Below, piece after piece: positions 22,077 to 29,153 of a stretch of DNA of 29,153 nt. The stretch is from the NCBI GenBank assembly GCA_035624425.1, contig DASPRN010000088.1, forward strand, positions 1 through 29,153, written 5' to 3'. The notes under the pieces are model-generated. The model was not told the origin of the DNA. It saw only the letters and a program-made list of their open reading frames with translations, and made no database searches. This stretch comes from AC-32 sp035624425. Lineage in GTDB: Bacteria; Actinomycetota; Thermoleophilia; Gaiellales; Gaiellaceae. Both the position numbers and the translations under genes were made by a program. How positions within the stretch are numbered: the stretch's first letter is position 1; the number at the start of each line of letters is the position of its first letter.

Positions 22077-22902
22077 GGTCGGCGAGCTCGGCCTGCTGGC
22101 CGAGCTGGAGCGGCGCGGCCTCGCGCGCGGAATCGAGGACGACGCGGCGCTACTCGGCGGCGGGCTAGTCGTGACGCAGGACGCGCTCGTCGAAGGCGTC
22201 CACTTCCGGCTCGCCTGGACGACCTACCGCGAGCTCGGCTTCCGCGCCGCGGCGGTGAACCTGAGCGACCTCGCCGCCTCCGGCGCCGAGCCCGAGGCGC
22301 TGCTCGTCACCCTCGGCGCTCCGGCGGACACCGAGCTCGAGGCCGTGCTCGACCTGTACGAGGGGCTGAACGAGCCAGGCGTGCCGGTCGTCGGCGGCGA
22401 TACGACCGCCGCGCCGCTCCTCACGCTCTCCGTGACCGCGCTCGGCCGCTCGGCGCGTGTTCCCGGCCGGAGCGGAGCGCGCCCGGGCGACGCGCTCGTC
22501 GTCACCGGCCCGCTGGGCGCCGCGGGAGCCGCCTTCCGGCAGGAGCTCCACGCACGCCCGGCGCTCCGCCTGGAGGAGGGCCGCCGCCTGGCCGCCGTTG
22601 CACACGCGATGATCGACATCTCCGACGGCCTGGCCGTCGACGCCGGCCACCTCGCCGCCCGCTCGGGCTGCAAGGTCGAGATCGAGCTCGAGCGCGTGCC
22701 GCTGGCCGAGGGTGCCAGCGTCGAGGACATCGGATTCGGCGAGGACTACGAGCTTCTGGCCGCGACTCCCGATCCGCTCGGCTTCGTGGAGATCGGCCGC
22801 TGCTCCGAAGGATCCGGAGTCGAAATCCGTCTGCGCGGAGAGCGCGTAGCCCTGGCAGGTTGGGAGCACTTCGGCGGCGGGCGGGGGACCTCGGTTAGCT
22901 GA
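22063..22902 (+). CDS. thiL: Thiamin-monophosphate kinase, compact form
   Basis: The product is 279 residues against about 310-330 in typical ThiL. It starts MRLSEVGELGLL and keeps the Mg/ATP-binding motifs IEDDAALL, VTQDALVEGVHF, AAAVNLSDLAASGA, VVGGDTTAAPLL, RSGARPGDALVVTGPLG, MIDISDGLAVDAGHLA and FGEDYELLAATP. It converts thiamin phosphate to the cofactor TPP, which feeds back on the riboswitch at 19786-19858. The ATG at 22063 overlaps thiE by 14 bp. The 3' end overlaps the convergent thioredoxin gene by 8 bp, so there is no room for an intergenic terminator. Confidence 0.95.
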   Translation: MRLSEVGELGLLAELERRGLARGIEDDAALLGGGLVVTQDALVEGVHFRLAWTTYRELGFRAAAVNLSDLAASGAEPEALLVTLGAPADTELEAVLDLYEGLNEPGVPVVGGDTTAAPLLTLSVTALGRSARVPGRSGARPGDALVVTGPLGAAGAAFRQELHARPALRLEEGRRLAAVAHAMIDISDGLAVDAGHLAARSGCKVEIELERVPLAEGASVEDIGFGEDYELLAATPDPLGFVEIGRCSEGSGVEIRLRGERVALAGWEHFGGGRGTSVS

Positions 22903-23245
22903 GCCACTGCGCCCAGGCCTGCTCGAAGTGCGAGCGGGGCCGGGCACCGATCACGGTCTCGCGCGGCTCGCCGTCCTCGAACAGGATCGCGGTCGGGATC
23001 GAGAGCACGCCGAAGCGGGAGGCGGTCACCGGGTTCTCGTCGATGTCGAGCTTCACGAACCCGACCCGCTCGCAGTGCTCGGACTCGAGTTCCGCGAGGA
23101 TCGGCTCGACCGCTCTGCACGGCCCGCACCAAGGCGCCCAGAAGTCGACCACCACCGGCTTGCCCGCCCGCAGTACATCCCGCTCGAAGCTCTCGTCGCC
23201 GACCTCTTGCACCTGGGCGATGCTACAGACGGCCGGCCAGCGCAC
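22895..23245 (-). CDS. Thioredoxin
   Basis: The product is 116 residues with the thioredoxin fold and active site VVVDFWAPWCGPCRAVEP (Cys40, Cys43), then VKLDIDENPVTASRFGVLSI, the cis-Pro region SIPTAILFEDGEP and a final helix. It should be a cytoplasmic dithiol reductant. The GTG at 23245 overlaps the upstream glycosyltransferase end by 23 bp; GTG 23212 is a shorter alternative closer to the usual family start, and neither has a clear ribosome site. Convergent overlap of 8 bp with thiL. Confidence 0.94.
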   Translation of the reverse strand: MRWPAVCSIAQVQEVGDESFERDVLRAGKPVVVDFWAPWCGPCRAVEPILAELESEHCERVGFVKLDIDENPVTASRFGVLSIPTAILFEDGEPRETVIGARPRSHFEQAWAQWLS

Positions 23246-23930
23246 GGAGGCGCAGGACCGGCACTTTCCAGATCGCCTCGAGCACGATTCCGCGGCTCAT
23301 CTTCGAACCGCCGTGCTTCCGGTCGGCGAACACGATTGGCACCTCGACCACGCGAAACCCGGCCCGCAGCGCGCGATAGGTCATCTCGATCTGGAATGCG
23401 TAGCCGCGCGATGAGACCGCGCCGAGATCGATCGTCTCCAGCACCTCGCGCCGGAAGCACTTGAAGCCGCCGGTCAGGTCCCGGACGCCGACGCCGAGGA
23501 GGACGCGCGCGTACAGCGAGCCGCCCGCCGAGACGAGCCGCCGCAGGAGGCCCCAGTTCTCGACTCTTCCGCCGGCCACGTAGCGCGAGCCGAGCACGAG
23601 GTCGGCTTCGCGCGCCGCCTCGACCAGCCGCGGCACGTCGGCCGGATCATGCGAGAAGTCGCAGTCGATCTCGACGATCAGCTCGGCGTCGCCGGCCAGC
23701 ACGCGGCCGAAGCCGGCGAGGTAGGCCGGGCCGAGGCCCTCCTTGCGCCCGCGATGGAGCACCTCGACGCCGTCCAGCTCGGCCGCCAGCCGGTCGGCCA
23801 GCTCGCCGGTCCCGTCGGGCGAACTGTCGTCGATCACGAGCACCTCGAGGCCGAGCTCGCGGAGCGCTCGCACCATCGGCTCGAGGTTCTCGCGCTCGTC
23901 GTAGGTGGGCAGGCAGGCGACCGTCCGCAC
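23223..23930 (-). CDS. Family 2 glycosyltransferase, polyprenol-phosphate mannosyltransferase (DPM1/Ppm1-like)
   Basis: The product is 235 residues: VACLPTYDERENLEPMV at the start, nucleotide-binding VLVIDDSSPDGTGELAD, the DxD-like EIDCDFSHDPAD, then LGSRYVAGG, DLTGGFKCFRREVLE and RGYAFQIEMTYRA, closing VPIVFADRKHGGSKMS. This is the single-domain DPM1 type that moves mannose from GDP-mannose to polyprenol phosphate at the inner membrane face, supplying lipomannan or protein mannosylation. No transmembrane helices, as usual for DPM1 itself. The GTG at 23930 is the only start that fits; only 15 bp separate it from the divergent polX start, so at least one promoter must lie inside the other gene. 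Confidence 0.92.
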   Translation of the reverse strand: MRTVACLPTYDERENLEPMVRALRELGLEVLVIDDSSPDGTGELADRLAAELDGVEVLHRGRKEGLGPAYLAGFGRVLAGDAELIVEIDCDFSHDPADVPRLVEAAREADLVLGSRYVAGGRVENWGLLRRLVSAGGSLYARVLLGVGVRDLTGGFKCFRREVLETIDLGAVSSRGYAFQIEMTYRALRAGFRVVEVPIVFADRKHGGSKMSRGIVLEAIWKVPVLRLRALAGRL

Positions 23931-23945
23931 GTCCGTATCATCGCG

Positions 23946-25661
23946 GTGGTGGCGACGACGCTCCCGCGCAACGCGGACGTGGCCGAGCAGCTCGAGCTCC
24001 TCGCCGACCTGCTCGAGATCGAAGGCGAAGCGGCCTTCCGGGTGCTGGCCTACCGCCGTGCGGCCCAGCGGGTGCGCGACACCGGCGGCCCGGTCGCCCA
24101 GCTCGCGCTCGACGGCAAGGCGAAGGAGCTCCCCGGGATCGGCGCCACCATCCAGGACAAGATCGTCCAGATCGTCGACACCGGGGAGATCGAGGCGCTC
24201 GCCAAGAGGCGCAAGACGATCCCGCCGGAGGTGGTCGAGTTCCTGCGCATCCCCGGGCTCGGGCCGAAGACCGTGCGCAAGATCTGGCAGGAGCTCGGAG
24301 TCACGACGCTGGCCGAGCTGAAGGCCGCCGCACGCGAGCACCGGCTGCGCACCCTGCCCGGCCTCGGCGCGAAGGTCGAGGAGAACGTGCTCAAGTCGGT
24401 CGGGCGCAAGAAGAAGGCGACCGGGCCGCCGCGGGTGCTGCTCGGGCACGCGCTGCCCCCGCTGCTCGAGGCGGTCGAGACGCTGCGGGAGCACCCGGCC
24501 GCGGAGCGCGTCTCCGAGGCCGGCAGCGCGCGGCGGCGCCGGGAGACGGTGCGCGACCTCGACATCATCGCCACGGCCGGCGACCCGGCCGCGCTGACGG
24601 AGTTCTTCACGACGCTTCCGTGGGTCTCGGAGGTGGTCGCCAAAGGGCCGACGAAGGCGACCGTCCTGTCGCACGAGGGCTTCCGCTTCGACCTGCGCGT
24701 CGTGCCCCCGGAGTGCTACGGCAACCTGCTCCAGCACTTCACCGGCTCGAAGAACCACAACGTCGCCATGCGCGAGGAGGCGGTGCGGCGCGGCCTGTCG
24801 ATCTCCGAGTACGGCGTCACCGACGTCGAGTCGGGCGAGGTCTTCACGGCCGCGACGGAGGAGGAGCTCTACGAGCACCTTGGCTACGCGTACATCGCGC
24901 CCGAGCTGCGAGAGGACGCGGGCGAGCTCGAGGCGGCGCGCAAGGGCGAGCTGCCGGAGCTGGTCGAGGCGGGACAGCTCCGGGGCGACCTGCACACGCA
25001 CTCACACTGGTCGGCCGACGGCAAGAACACCCTGGCCGAGATGGTCGACGCGGCCCGTGCCCGCGGCTACGCCTACTACGCGATCACCGACCACTCGCAC
25101 TACCTGCGCGAAGGCCGGATGGAGCAGCAGGCGAGGGAGATCGACCGGCTGGCGAAGCGGGTCGCCCCGCTGAAGCTGCTCAAGGGCGTCGAGGTGAACA
25201 TCAAGGCCGACGGGACGCTCGACGTTCCCGACGAGGCGCTGGCCGAGCGCGACTGGGTGGTCGCGTCGATCCACACCGCATTCGACCGCTCCCCGACCGA
25301 ACGGATCCTCGGGGCGATGGAGAACCCGCACGTCGACGTGATCGGCCACCTCACCGGCCGCAAGCTGAACCGGCGCGAGCCGATGGAGATCGACATCGAG
25401 CGCGTGGTCGAGAAGGCGCTCGAGACCGGCACGTTCCTCGAGATCAACTCGCAGCCGGACCGGCTCGACCTCTCGGACGTGAACGCGCGTCTGGCGGGCG
25501 AGGCCGGTGTGAAGATCGTCGTCTCGAGCGATGCCCACCAGATCAAGGCGCTGGACTACGTCGAGTTCGGCGTCGCGCAGGCGCGGCGCGCCTGGCTCGG
25601 GCCGGAGCAGGTCGCGAACACGCGCACGTGGGCGCAGCTGCGGAAGCTGATGAAGAAATGA
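23946..25661 (+). CDS. polX: DNA polymerase/3'-5' exonuclease PolX
   Basis: The product is 571 residues, normal for bacterial PolX. The N-terminal 8-kDa-like region (VAEQLELLADLLEIEGEA, FRVLAYRRAAQRV) carries two helix-hairpin-helix motifs (LPGIGATIQDKIVQIV; IPGLGPKTVRKIW). The nucleotidyltransferase core shows SARRRRETVRDLDIIAT and RFDLRVVPPECYGNLLQHFTG. The C-terminal PHP domain begins near 348 with DLHTHSHWSADG and has AITDHSHYL, GVEVNI, VVASIHTAF, VIGHLTGR and SSDAH, the metal ligands of the exonuclease. It is a gap-filling repair polymerase. GTG 23946 or 23949 are both possible. Its stop overlaps the decarboxylase start (ATGA). Confidence 0.95.
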   Translation: MVATTLPRNADVAEQLELLADLLEIEGEAAFRVLAYRRAAQRVRDTGGPVAQLALDGKAKELPGIGATIQDKIVQIVDTGEIEALAKRRKTIPPEVVEFLRIPGLGPKTVRKIWQELGVTTLAELKAAAREHRLRTLPGLGAKVEENVLKSVGRKKKATGPPRVLLGHALPPLLEAVETLREHPAAERVSEAGSARRRRETVRDLDIIATAGDPAALTEFFTTLPWVSEVVAKGPTKATVLSHEGFRFDLRVVPPECYGNLLQHFTGSKNHNVAMREEAVRRGLSISEYGVTDVESGEVFTAATEEELYEHLGYAYIAPELREDAGELEAARKGELPELVEAGQLRGDLHTHSHWSADGKNTLAEMVDAARARGYAYYAITDHSHYLREGRMEQQAREIDRLAKRVAPLKLLKGVEVNIKADGTLDVPDEALAERDWVVASIHTAFDRSPTERILGAMENPHVDVIGHLTGRKLNRREPMEIDIERVVEKALETGTFLEINSQPDRLDLSDVNARLAGEAGVKIVVSSDAHQIKALDYVEFGVAQARRAWLGPEQVANTRTWAQLRKLMKK

Positions 25662-26953
25662 GCCTCCGCGAGGACGGCCCTAAGGCGCTCGAGTGGCTGG
25701 CCTCGTACCTGGAAGGGATCGAAGAGCGGCCGGTTCTGGCCCAGGTCTCGCCCGGCGATGTGCGCGCGTCGTTCGATACGGCTCCGCCCGAGCGCGGCGT
25801 GCCTTTCGTCGACGCGCTGCGGGAGCTCGACGCGAAGCTGGTTCCCGGCCTGACGGGCTGGCAGAGCCCGCGCTTCTTCGCGTACTTCTCGACGACCGGT
25901 TCGGACCCGGCCGTGCTCGCGGAGCTGCTTGCCGCGGGGATGAACCAGGTCGGCATCCTCTGGCGCACGTCGCCCGCAATGCAGGAGCTCGAGGAGGTGA
26001 CGCTCGCCTGGCTCGCGGAGCTACTCGGCCTGCCCGACGGCTGGCACGGGCAGCTCGAGCAGGGAGCGTCGCTCTCGACGCTCGCCGCGCTGGCCGCCGC
26101 GCGCGAGGCTCGCGCGGGGTTCGTGCTGGCCTCGGAGCACGCGCACTCGTCCGTCGATCGCGCGTGCAAGCTCCTGGGCCTCGAGTTGAGGAAGGTTCCG
26201 GTGGACGACGAGTTCCGGATGCGGCCCGAGGCGCTTGACCTCGACGGTGCATGCGCAGTGGTGGCGACGGTCGGGACGACGTCGACGACCTCGGTCGACC
26301 CGGTCGCACCGGTTGCGCGCGAGTGTGCGGGCGCAGGCGTCTGGCTGCACGTGGACGCGGCGTACGCGGGCTGCGCAATGGTCTGCCCCGAGTTTCGCTG
26401 GGCGTTCGAGGGAATCGAGGGCGCCGACTCGCTCGTCGTCAATCCGCACAAGTGGCTGCTCACGCCTCAGGGCTGCTCGGCGTTCTGGACGCGGCGGGCG
26501 GACGACCTGCGCGCGGCGTTCAGCGTCACGCCTGCGTACCTGCGGACGACAGACGACGTGGTGAGCTTCAGCCAGTACGGCCCCGAGCTTGGCCGCGGCT
26601 TCCGGGCGCTCAAGCTGTGGGCCGTGCTGCGCTGCTACGGGCGCGAGGGCCTACAGGAGGCGATCCGCAACGGCGTGCGGCTGGCAGAGCTCTTCGAGGG
26701 CTGGATTCGCGAGGAGCCAGGCTGGGAGCTCTCCGCACCGAGGCCGTTCTCGGTCGTGTGCTTCCGGCATGAAGGCTCGGACGAGGACAACGAGGCGCTG
26801 CTCGAGCGGGTGAACGCCGGCGGCGAGGTCTTCCTCTCCGGCACACGCCTGAACGGCCGTTTCGTCCTCCGCCTGGCGGTTGGCAACGAGCGGACGACGC
26901 AGGAGGATGTACGGCTCGCCTGGGATGTCCTACGAAAGGAGGCGCATTGCTGA
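25658..26953 (+). CDS. PLP-dependent group II amino acid decarboxylase (aromatic-type)
   Basis: The product is 431 residues, slightly short for the family (about 470). It has SPRFFAYFSTTGSDPAVLAE, SEHAHSSVDRA (substrate-side His), VATVGTTSTTSVDP, WLHVDAAYAG (PLP-binding Asp), the PLP Lys265 in NPHKWLL, and ELGRGFRALKLWAVLR. This is the fold of aromatic-L-amino-acid, tyrosine and related decarboxylases; the substrate (Tyr, Trp, DOPA or other) cannot be told. It is coupled to polX upstream (ATGA) and to the YbjQ gene downstream (7-bp overlap), with no clear functional link between them. Confidence 0.94.
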   Translation: MSLREDGPKALEWLASYLEGIEERPVLAQVSPGDVRASFDTAPPERGVPFVDALRELDAKLVPGLTGWQSPRFFAYFSTTGSDPAVLAELLAAGMNQVGILWRTSPAMQELEEVTLAWLAELLGLPDGWHGQLEQGASLSTLAALAAAREARAGFVLASEHAHSSVDRACKLLGLELRKVPVDDEFRMRPEALDLDGACAVVATVGTTSTTSVDPVAPVARECAGAGVWLHVDAAYAGCAMVCPEFRWAFEGIEGADSLVVNPHKWLLTPQGCSAFWTRRADDLRAAFSVTPAYLRTTDDVVSFSQYGPELGRGFRALKLWAVLRCYGREGLQEAIRNGVRLAELFEGWIREEPGWELSAPRPFSVVCFRHEGSDEDNEALLERVNAGGEVFLSGTRLNGRFVLRLAVGNERTTQEDVRLAWDVLRKEAHC

Positions 26954-27267
26954 TCACGACCGCAAACGATTTGCCCGGCTACGAGATCACCGAGACGCTC
27001 GGAGAGGTCTTCGGCCTTACCGTGCGCTCGCGCAACCTCGGCTCTCAGCTCGGTGCCGGATTCAAGTCGATGCTGGGCGGGGAGCTCAAGGGAATGACGA
27101 AGGCTCTCACCGACAGCCGCGCGCAGGTGGTCGAGCGGATGGTGGAGGAAGCGCAGGCGAAGGGTGGCGATGCGATCGTCGCGATGCGCTTCGACACCTC
27201 GGAGATGGGCGGAAACTGGACGGAGATCTGCGCCTACGGCACCGCAGTCAGGGCGCGCAAGCTGTAG
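26947..27267 (+). CDS. YbjQ/UPF0145 family protein
   Basis: The product is 106 residues and matches the YbjQ family along its length: LITTANDLPGYEITETLGEV, VRSRNLGSQLGAGFKSMLGG, the helix QVVERMVEEAQAKGGDAIVAM, and the end EICAYGTAVRARKL. The family forms pentameric rings and has been called heavy-metal-binding, but its job is not known. TTG at 26947 is the start: AAAGGAGG lies a few bases upstream. It overlaps the decarboxylase stop by 7 bp, making a third link in the polX chain. The convergent lipoprotein gene ends 22 bp beyond its stop. Confidence 0.92.
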   Translation: MLITTANDLPGYEITETLGEVFGLTVRSRNLGSQLGAGFKSMLGGELKGMTKALTDSRAQVVERMVEEAQAKGGDAIVAMRFDTSEMGGNWTEICAYGTAVRARKL

Positions 27268-27289
27268 CCCTCGGCAACGCAGCCGGGAG

Positions 27290-28258
27290 CTAGCGGCTGA
27301 CGATCACGCGCGTGTTGAGCTGCGGGCCGGCCCGCCCGAACGGATCGAGGACCCAGAAGAGCCCGTTGGCCCCGAGGGGCGAGCTGCGAGGCACCGGCAC
27401 CTGCATGGCGAAGGTGAGGCTCTTCCCCGGTGCGATCGCGTGCGCGGCGGCGCAGTTGAGCTGGTAGGCCTCGGCCTTCCCGGTCGGCACGAGCTGCTGC
27501 GCGAGGGCCGGGCAGCGGTCGAAGGTGGCCGTCGTCCGCGAGACGTTCTTCAGCACGACGCGGTAGTGGAGGATTCCGCCGCGGCGCGCGTGCAGCGGGC
27601 CCGGGATCCTGACGGTGAAGAACGCGCTCGACCAGGGCGGGCCCCGGGGGATCGGTGTCGTCTGGAAGCGGGAGACGCCGATCACCGAAGGGTTGGAAGG
27701 GTCGAGGCACGGCGGGACGGCGTTGTATTCGGCGTCGAGATGCCCGCCCCCGGCGGGGAGCGTGATCCGCAGCGCCCTGGGCGGAACGTGCGGCTTGCCC
27801 GGAACCTTGAGGTCGCACCAGTTGGTCCACGAGACCGTCACGGCCCCGTCCTCGCCGGGCCGGAGCGCGAGGAGCGTCGAACGCGGGTAGGTGATCTCGG
27901 GGAAGGTCGAGGGTGCGGGCGCAATCGACTCCTGCACCTGGATCGGCCCGCCCTTCTTGACGAGGCGGACCCGCGGCCGGCCCGTCAGCCGGCATGCGCT
28001 CTTCCCCGTGTTCCGGAGCGGGATGACCGCGTAGCCGCCCTGGAGACGGAGCACGAACCGCACCTGGGCCGGGATCGCGAGCCCGGACGCGGTGCAGCGG
28101 CGTGCTGCGGGCGAGCGCTCGGCGAGCTGCGCGGGCCGCTTCGGCGTCCAGGCCACGGCCGGGCCGGCAGCGGCGTGCGGCTCCTTCTTCGAGCCGGAAT
28201 CACAGCCGGCGGCGAGCGCGAGCACCGCGAGCAGCAGCAGGAAGACCCTGGGCCTCAC
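27290..28258 (-). CDS. Putative lipoprotein, DUF4232-like
   Basis: The product is 322 residues. The N-terminus VRPRVFLLLLAVLALAAGC has a lipoprotein-type signal ending at Cys19 (Ala at -3 is less common than Leu), followed by a polar linker DSGSKKEP. The mature part has RRCTASGLAIPAQ, GGYAVIPLRNTGKSACRLTG and RPRVRLV, the pattern of actinobacterial DUF4232 proteins, then a second beta-rich half with YRVVLKNVSRTTATFDRCPA and paired Cys residues. It is expected on the outer face of the membrane with no enzymatic motif. GTG 28258 gives the signal sequence at the very start; a longer in-frame reading is not signal-like. It is divergent from the next lipoprotein gene (51-bp gap). Confidence 0.85.
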   Translation of the reverse strand: MRPRVFLLLLAVLALAAGCDSGSKKEPHAAAGPAVAWTPKRPAQLAERSPAARRCTASGLAIPAQVRFVLRLQGGYAVIPLRNTGKSACRLTGRPRVRLVKKGGPIQVQESIAPAPSTFPEITYPRSTLLALRPGEDGAVTVSWTNWCDLKVPGKPHVPPRALRITLPAGGGHLDAEYNAVPPCLDPSNPSVIGVSRFQTTPIPRGPPWSSAFFTVRIPGPLHARRGGILHYRVVLKNVSRTTATFDRCPALAQQLVPTGKAEAYQLNCAAAHAIAPGKSLTFAMQVPVPRSSPLGANGLFWVLDPFGRAGPQLNTRVIVSR

Positions 28259-28309
28259 ACGTCCATCATCGCGACACCGCCGCGGCGGCGCGGGGGTAGG
28301 GTCCGGTCG

Positions 28310-28822
28310 ATGCAAGGGCGGGCTCTCCAGGCGGTCGCGGCGGCTGCCCTCGCCGCGGCGCTCGCCGGCTGCGGGCACAAGGCGAGCGCTCCCGCCCCCG
28401 CGACTACACCGCCGCCGCCTCCGCCCCCGCCGGCGCCGACGCTGACCTCGGCCTCCGACCTCACCGCCTGCAACGAGCTGCAGACGAACATCCGGATCAT
28501 CTCGGCGCTGGTCTCGAACAGCGTCGAGACGATGACCCAGTCGCTGCACCCGAAGCAGCTTGCGAAGCGCACGGGCGACACGAAGCGGAACCTGCTCTAC
28601 TCCGCGGCCGTCCTCTCGAGGATCGACCCGCCCGCGTCGCTGGACGGGGCGCGGAACCACCTCGTCCACGGCCTGCGCGCCTTTGCCGCCGATTTCGGAC
28701 GCGCGCAGCGCTCGGTCGCCCGCGGCGACATGGCCACGGCGTCGAGACAGCTCGTCGATCGCCCGGCTCTCGCCGAGGTCACCCAGGCCACGAGCCTGAT
28801 CGACAAGGCCTGCGGCACGTAG
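28310..28822 (+). CDS. Small lipoprotein with proline-rich linker, function unknown
   Basis: The product is 170 residues. A signal peptide rich in Ala ends in a clear lipobox LAGC (Cys21), followed by a linker with eight prolines in a row, then a helical domain of about 120 residues (LTACNELQTNIRIISALVSN, ETMTQSLHPKQLAKRTGDTK, RNHLVHGLRAFAADFGRAQR, ALAEVTQATSLIDKACGT) with Cys residues at both ends that could form a disulfide. I do not recognise a family. ATG 28310 was chosen as the first start before the signal peptide. It is divergent from the DUF4232-like lipoprotein, so the pair may share a regulatory region. Confidence 0.85.
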   Translation: MQGRALQAVAAAALAAALAGCGHKASAPAPATTPPPPPPPPAPTLTSASDLTACNELQTNIRIISALVSNSVETMTQSLHPKQLAKRTGDTKRNLLYSAAVLSRIDPPASLDGARNHLVHGLRAFAADFGRAQRSVARGDMATASRQLVDRPALAEVTQATSLIDKACGT

Positions 28823-28827
28823 CACGC

Positions 28828-28857
28828 TTGTAATCGCCGCGGGGAGGGGCGTAGGAT
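28828..28857 (+). promoter_or_regulatory. Candidate promoter for the exported protein at 28918
   Basis: TTGTAA (28828-28833) and TAGGAT (28852-28857) are separated by 18 bases and resemble sigma-70 type boxes. The -10 box is flanked by the inverted repeat GGGCG/CGCCC (28847-28851 and 28858-28862). A leader of about 50 bases would follow. Confidence 0.45.
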
Positions 28858-28876
28858 CGCCCGGCTGAGGTGGGTG

Positions 28877-28896
28877 CGCCGCGTGAGGGCGCGGCG
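28877..28896 (+). repeat. Leader hairpin before the last gene
   Basis: CGCCGCG (28877-28883) and CGCGGCG (28890-28896) form a perfect 7-bp stem with a TGAGGG loop. It lies in the predicted 5' leader, just upstream of the strong ribosome site GGGAGG, and could influence translation or mRNA stability. Confidence 0.5.
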
Positions 28897-28917
28897 ACGT
28901 GCGAGGGGAGGTCAGGC

Positions 28918-29153
28918 ATGACCGTTGTTCGTAAGCTGAGACGGCCCAGGTGGCTCGTCGCAGTTGTTGTTGCCGTGGCGTTGGTGCCGGTCGCCTTCGT
29001 CGTGAGCGGAGTCGCCACGGGGGAGACGCACGGGCCACAGGCAGCGCCGGTCGTGGATCCGGACTACGTCTACGGCCAGCTCTTCGACATGGCCTACAAC
29101 GACGTCTACCGCGTGTCGGGCGCAGACGGCGACCCGCACCTCGTCCAGGCCGG
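28918..29153 (+). CDS. N-terminal part of an exported protein, possibly an M28-type peptidase (runs off the window)
   Basis: Only 78 codons are visible. The N-terminus MTVVRKLRRPRWLVAVVVAV with continuing ALVPVAFVVSGVA is a signal anchor or signal peptide. The mature part has VDPDYVYGQLFDMAYNDVYR and VSGADGDPH, which resembles the N-terminal stretch (YxYxQLxxMA) of actinobacterial and chloroflexal M28 aminopeptidase-like proteins as I recall them; no catalytic residues are in view. The ATG at 28918 is well supported by GAGGGGAGG six bases upstream. A candidate promoter and a leader hairpin precede it. Confidence 0.75.
   Translation, partial: MTVVRKLRRPRWLVAVVVAVALVPVAFVVSGVATGETHGPQAAPVVDPDYVYGQLFDMAYNDVYRVSGADGDPHLVQA

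Noticed and set aside
23931..25001. Minus-strand open frame extending the glycosyltransferase by about 350 codons
   Set aside because: It is the shadow of polX in GC-rich DNA; glycosyltransferase similarity starts at VACLPTYDE just after 23930.
24620..25657. Long upstream extension of the decarboxylase reading frame through polX
   Set aside because: The extension is Arg/Gly/Ala-rich and lies antiphase in polX, whose frame carries all PolX and PHP motifs. The decarboxylase family sequence begins at 25658.
26540..26600. Apparent Tyr-to-Phe change in the decarboxylase catalytic loop (a mark of aromatic aldehyde synthases)
   Set aside because: The loop is several residues shorter than in animal enzymes, and the alignment with bacterial members that have a Tyr-Gly pair before LGR keeps a Tyr (QYG) at the site, so a switch of reaction type is not supported.
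27268..27289. Possible terminator hairpin (CTCGGC/GCCGGG) between ybjQ and the DUF4232-like gene
   Set aside because: The stem is only 6 bp with a G-U pair and no U-tract; too weak in GC-rich DNA to list as a feature.
1..29153. tRNA, rRNA, CRISPR arrays, insertion sequences, prophage or attachment sites
   Set aside because: Read on both strands, no cloverleaf, regular spaced repeat, transposase, integrase or phage gene was recognised.

Overview
The window is GC-rich bacterial chromosome with tightly packed genes, frequent GTG and TTG starts and many ATGA/GTGA/TAGTG stop-start overlaps. The high GC, the gene families (ECF42 sigma factor plus DGPF protein, PknK-like kinase, DUF4232-like lipoprotein) and a secreted WWG/FecR-like protein type that I associate with Thermoleophilia suggest a soil actinobacterium of the Thermoleophilia (Gaiellales/Solirubrobacterales) type. 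That placement is an inference. I see no rRNA, tRNA, CRISPR array, transposase, integrase or phage gene.

Layout. (1) 1-1321, minus: an ECF42-type sigma factor (3' end cut by the window) behind its DGPF/YCII partner gene, with a candidate ECF42 promoter and an operator-like palindrome upstream. (2) 1485-5694, minus: a four-gene block, all overlapping or abutting, encoding an FAD/NAD(P)-binding oxidoreductase, a four-helix membrane protein, a degenerate cyclic-nucleotide-binding domain protein and a GH15 glucoamylase/trehalase. (3) 5780-13466: a phospho-signalling island. It holds a CPA2 cation/proton antiporter with an unusual N-terminal exported domain, a soluble Ser/Thr kinase, two tail-anchored FHA proteins facing each other tail to tail, and a kinase-STAND-TPR fusion of PknK type. 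(4) 13447-16876: a metallophosphoesterase, a CHASE2 class III nucleotide cyclase translationally linked to a secreted FecR-like protein, and a small membrane ORF. (5) 16886-19764, minus: an MrfA/YprA-type helicase coupled to a methyltransferase. (6) 19786-22902: a TPP riboswitch followed by thiD, thiM, thiE and thiL, i.e. thiamin precursor salvage and TPP formation with no thiC or thiG. (7) 22895-27267: thioredoxin and a DPM1-like glycosyltransferase (minus), divergent from polX, a PLP decarboxylase and a YbjQ protein (plus). (8) 27290-29153: two divergent lipoproteins and the start of an exported protein that may be an M28 peptidase.

The parts most worth following are the kinase/FHA/STAND/antiporter island (including a 21-bp imperfect inverted repeat made from the two FHA gene ends), the uncharacterised oxidoreductase-membrane-CNB-GH15 operon, the AT-rich palindrome with rare Leu codons inside thiD, and the ECF42 promoter region. 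Functional links between these units are inference; none is shown by sequence alone.
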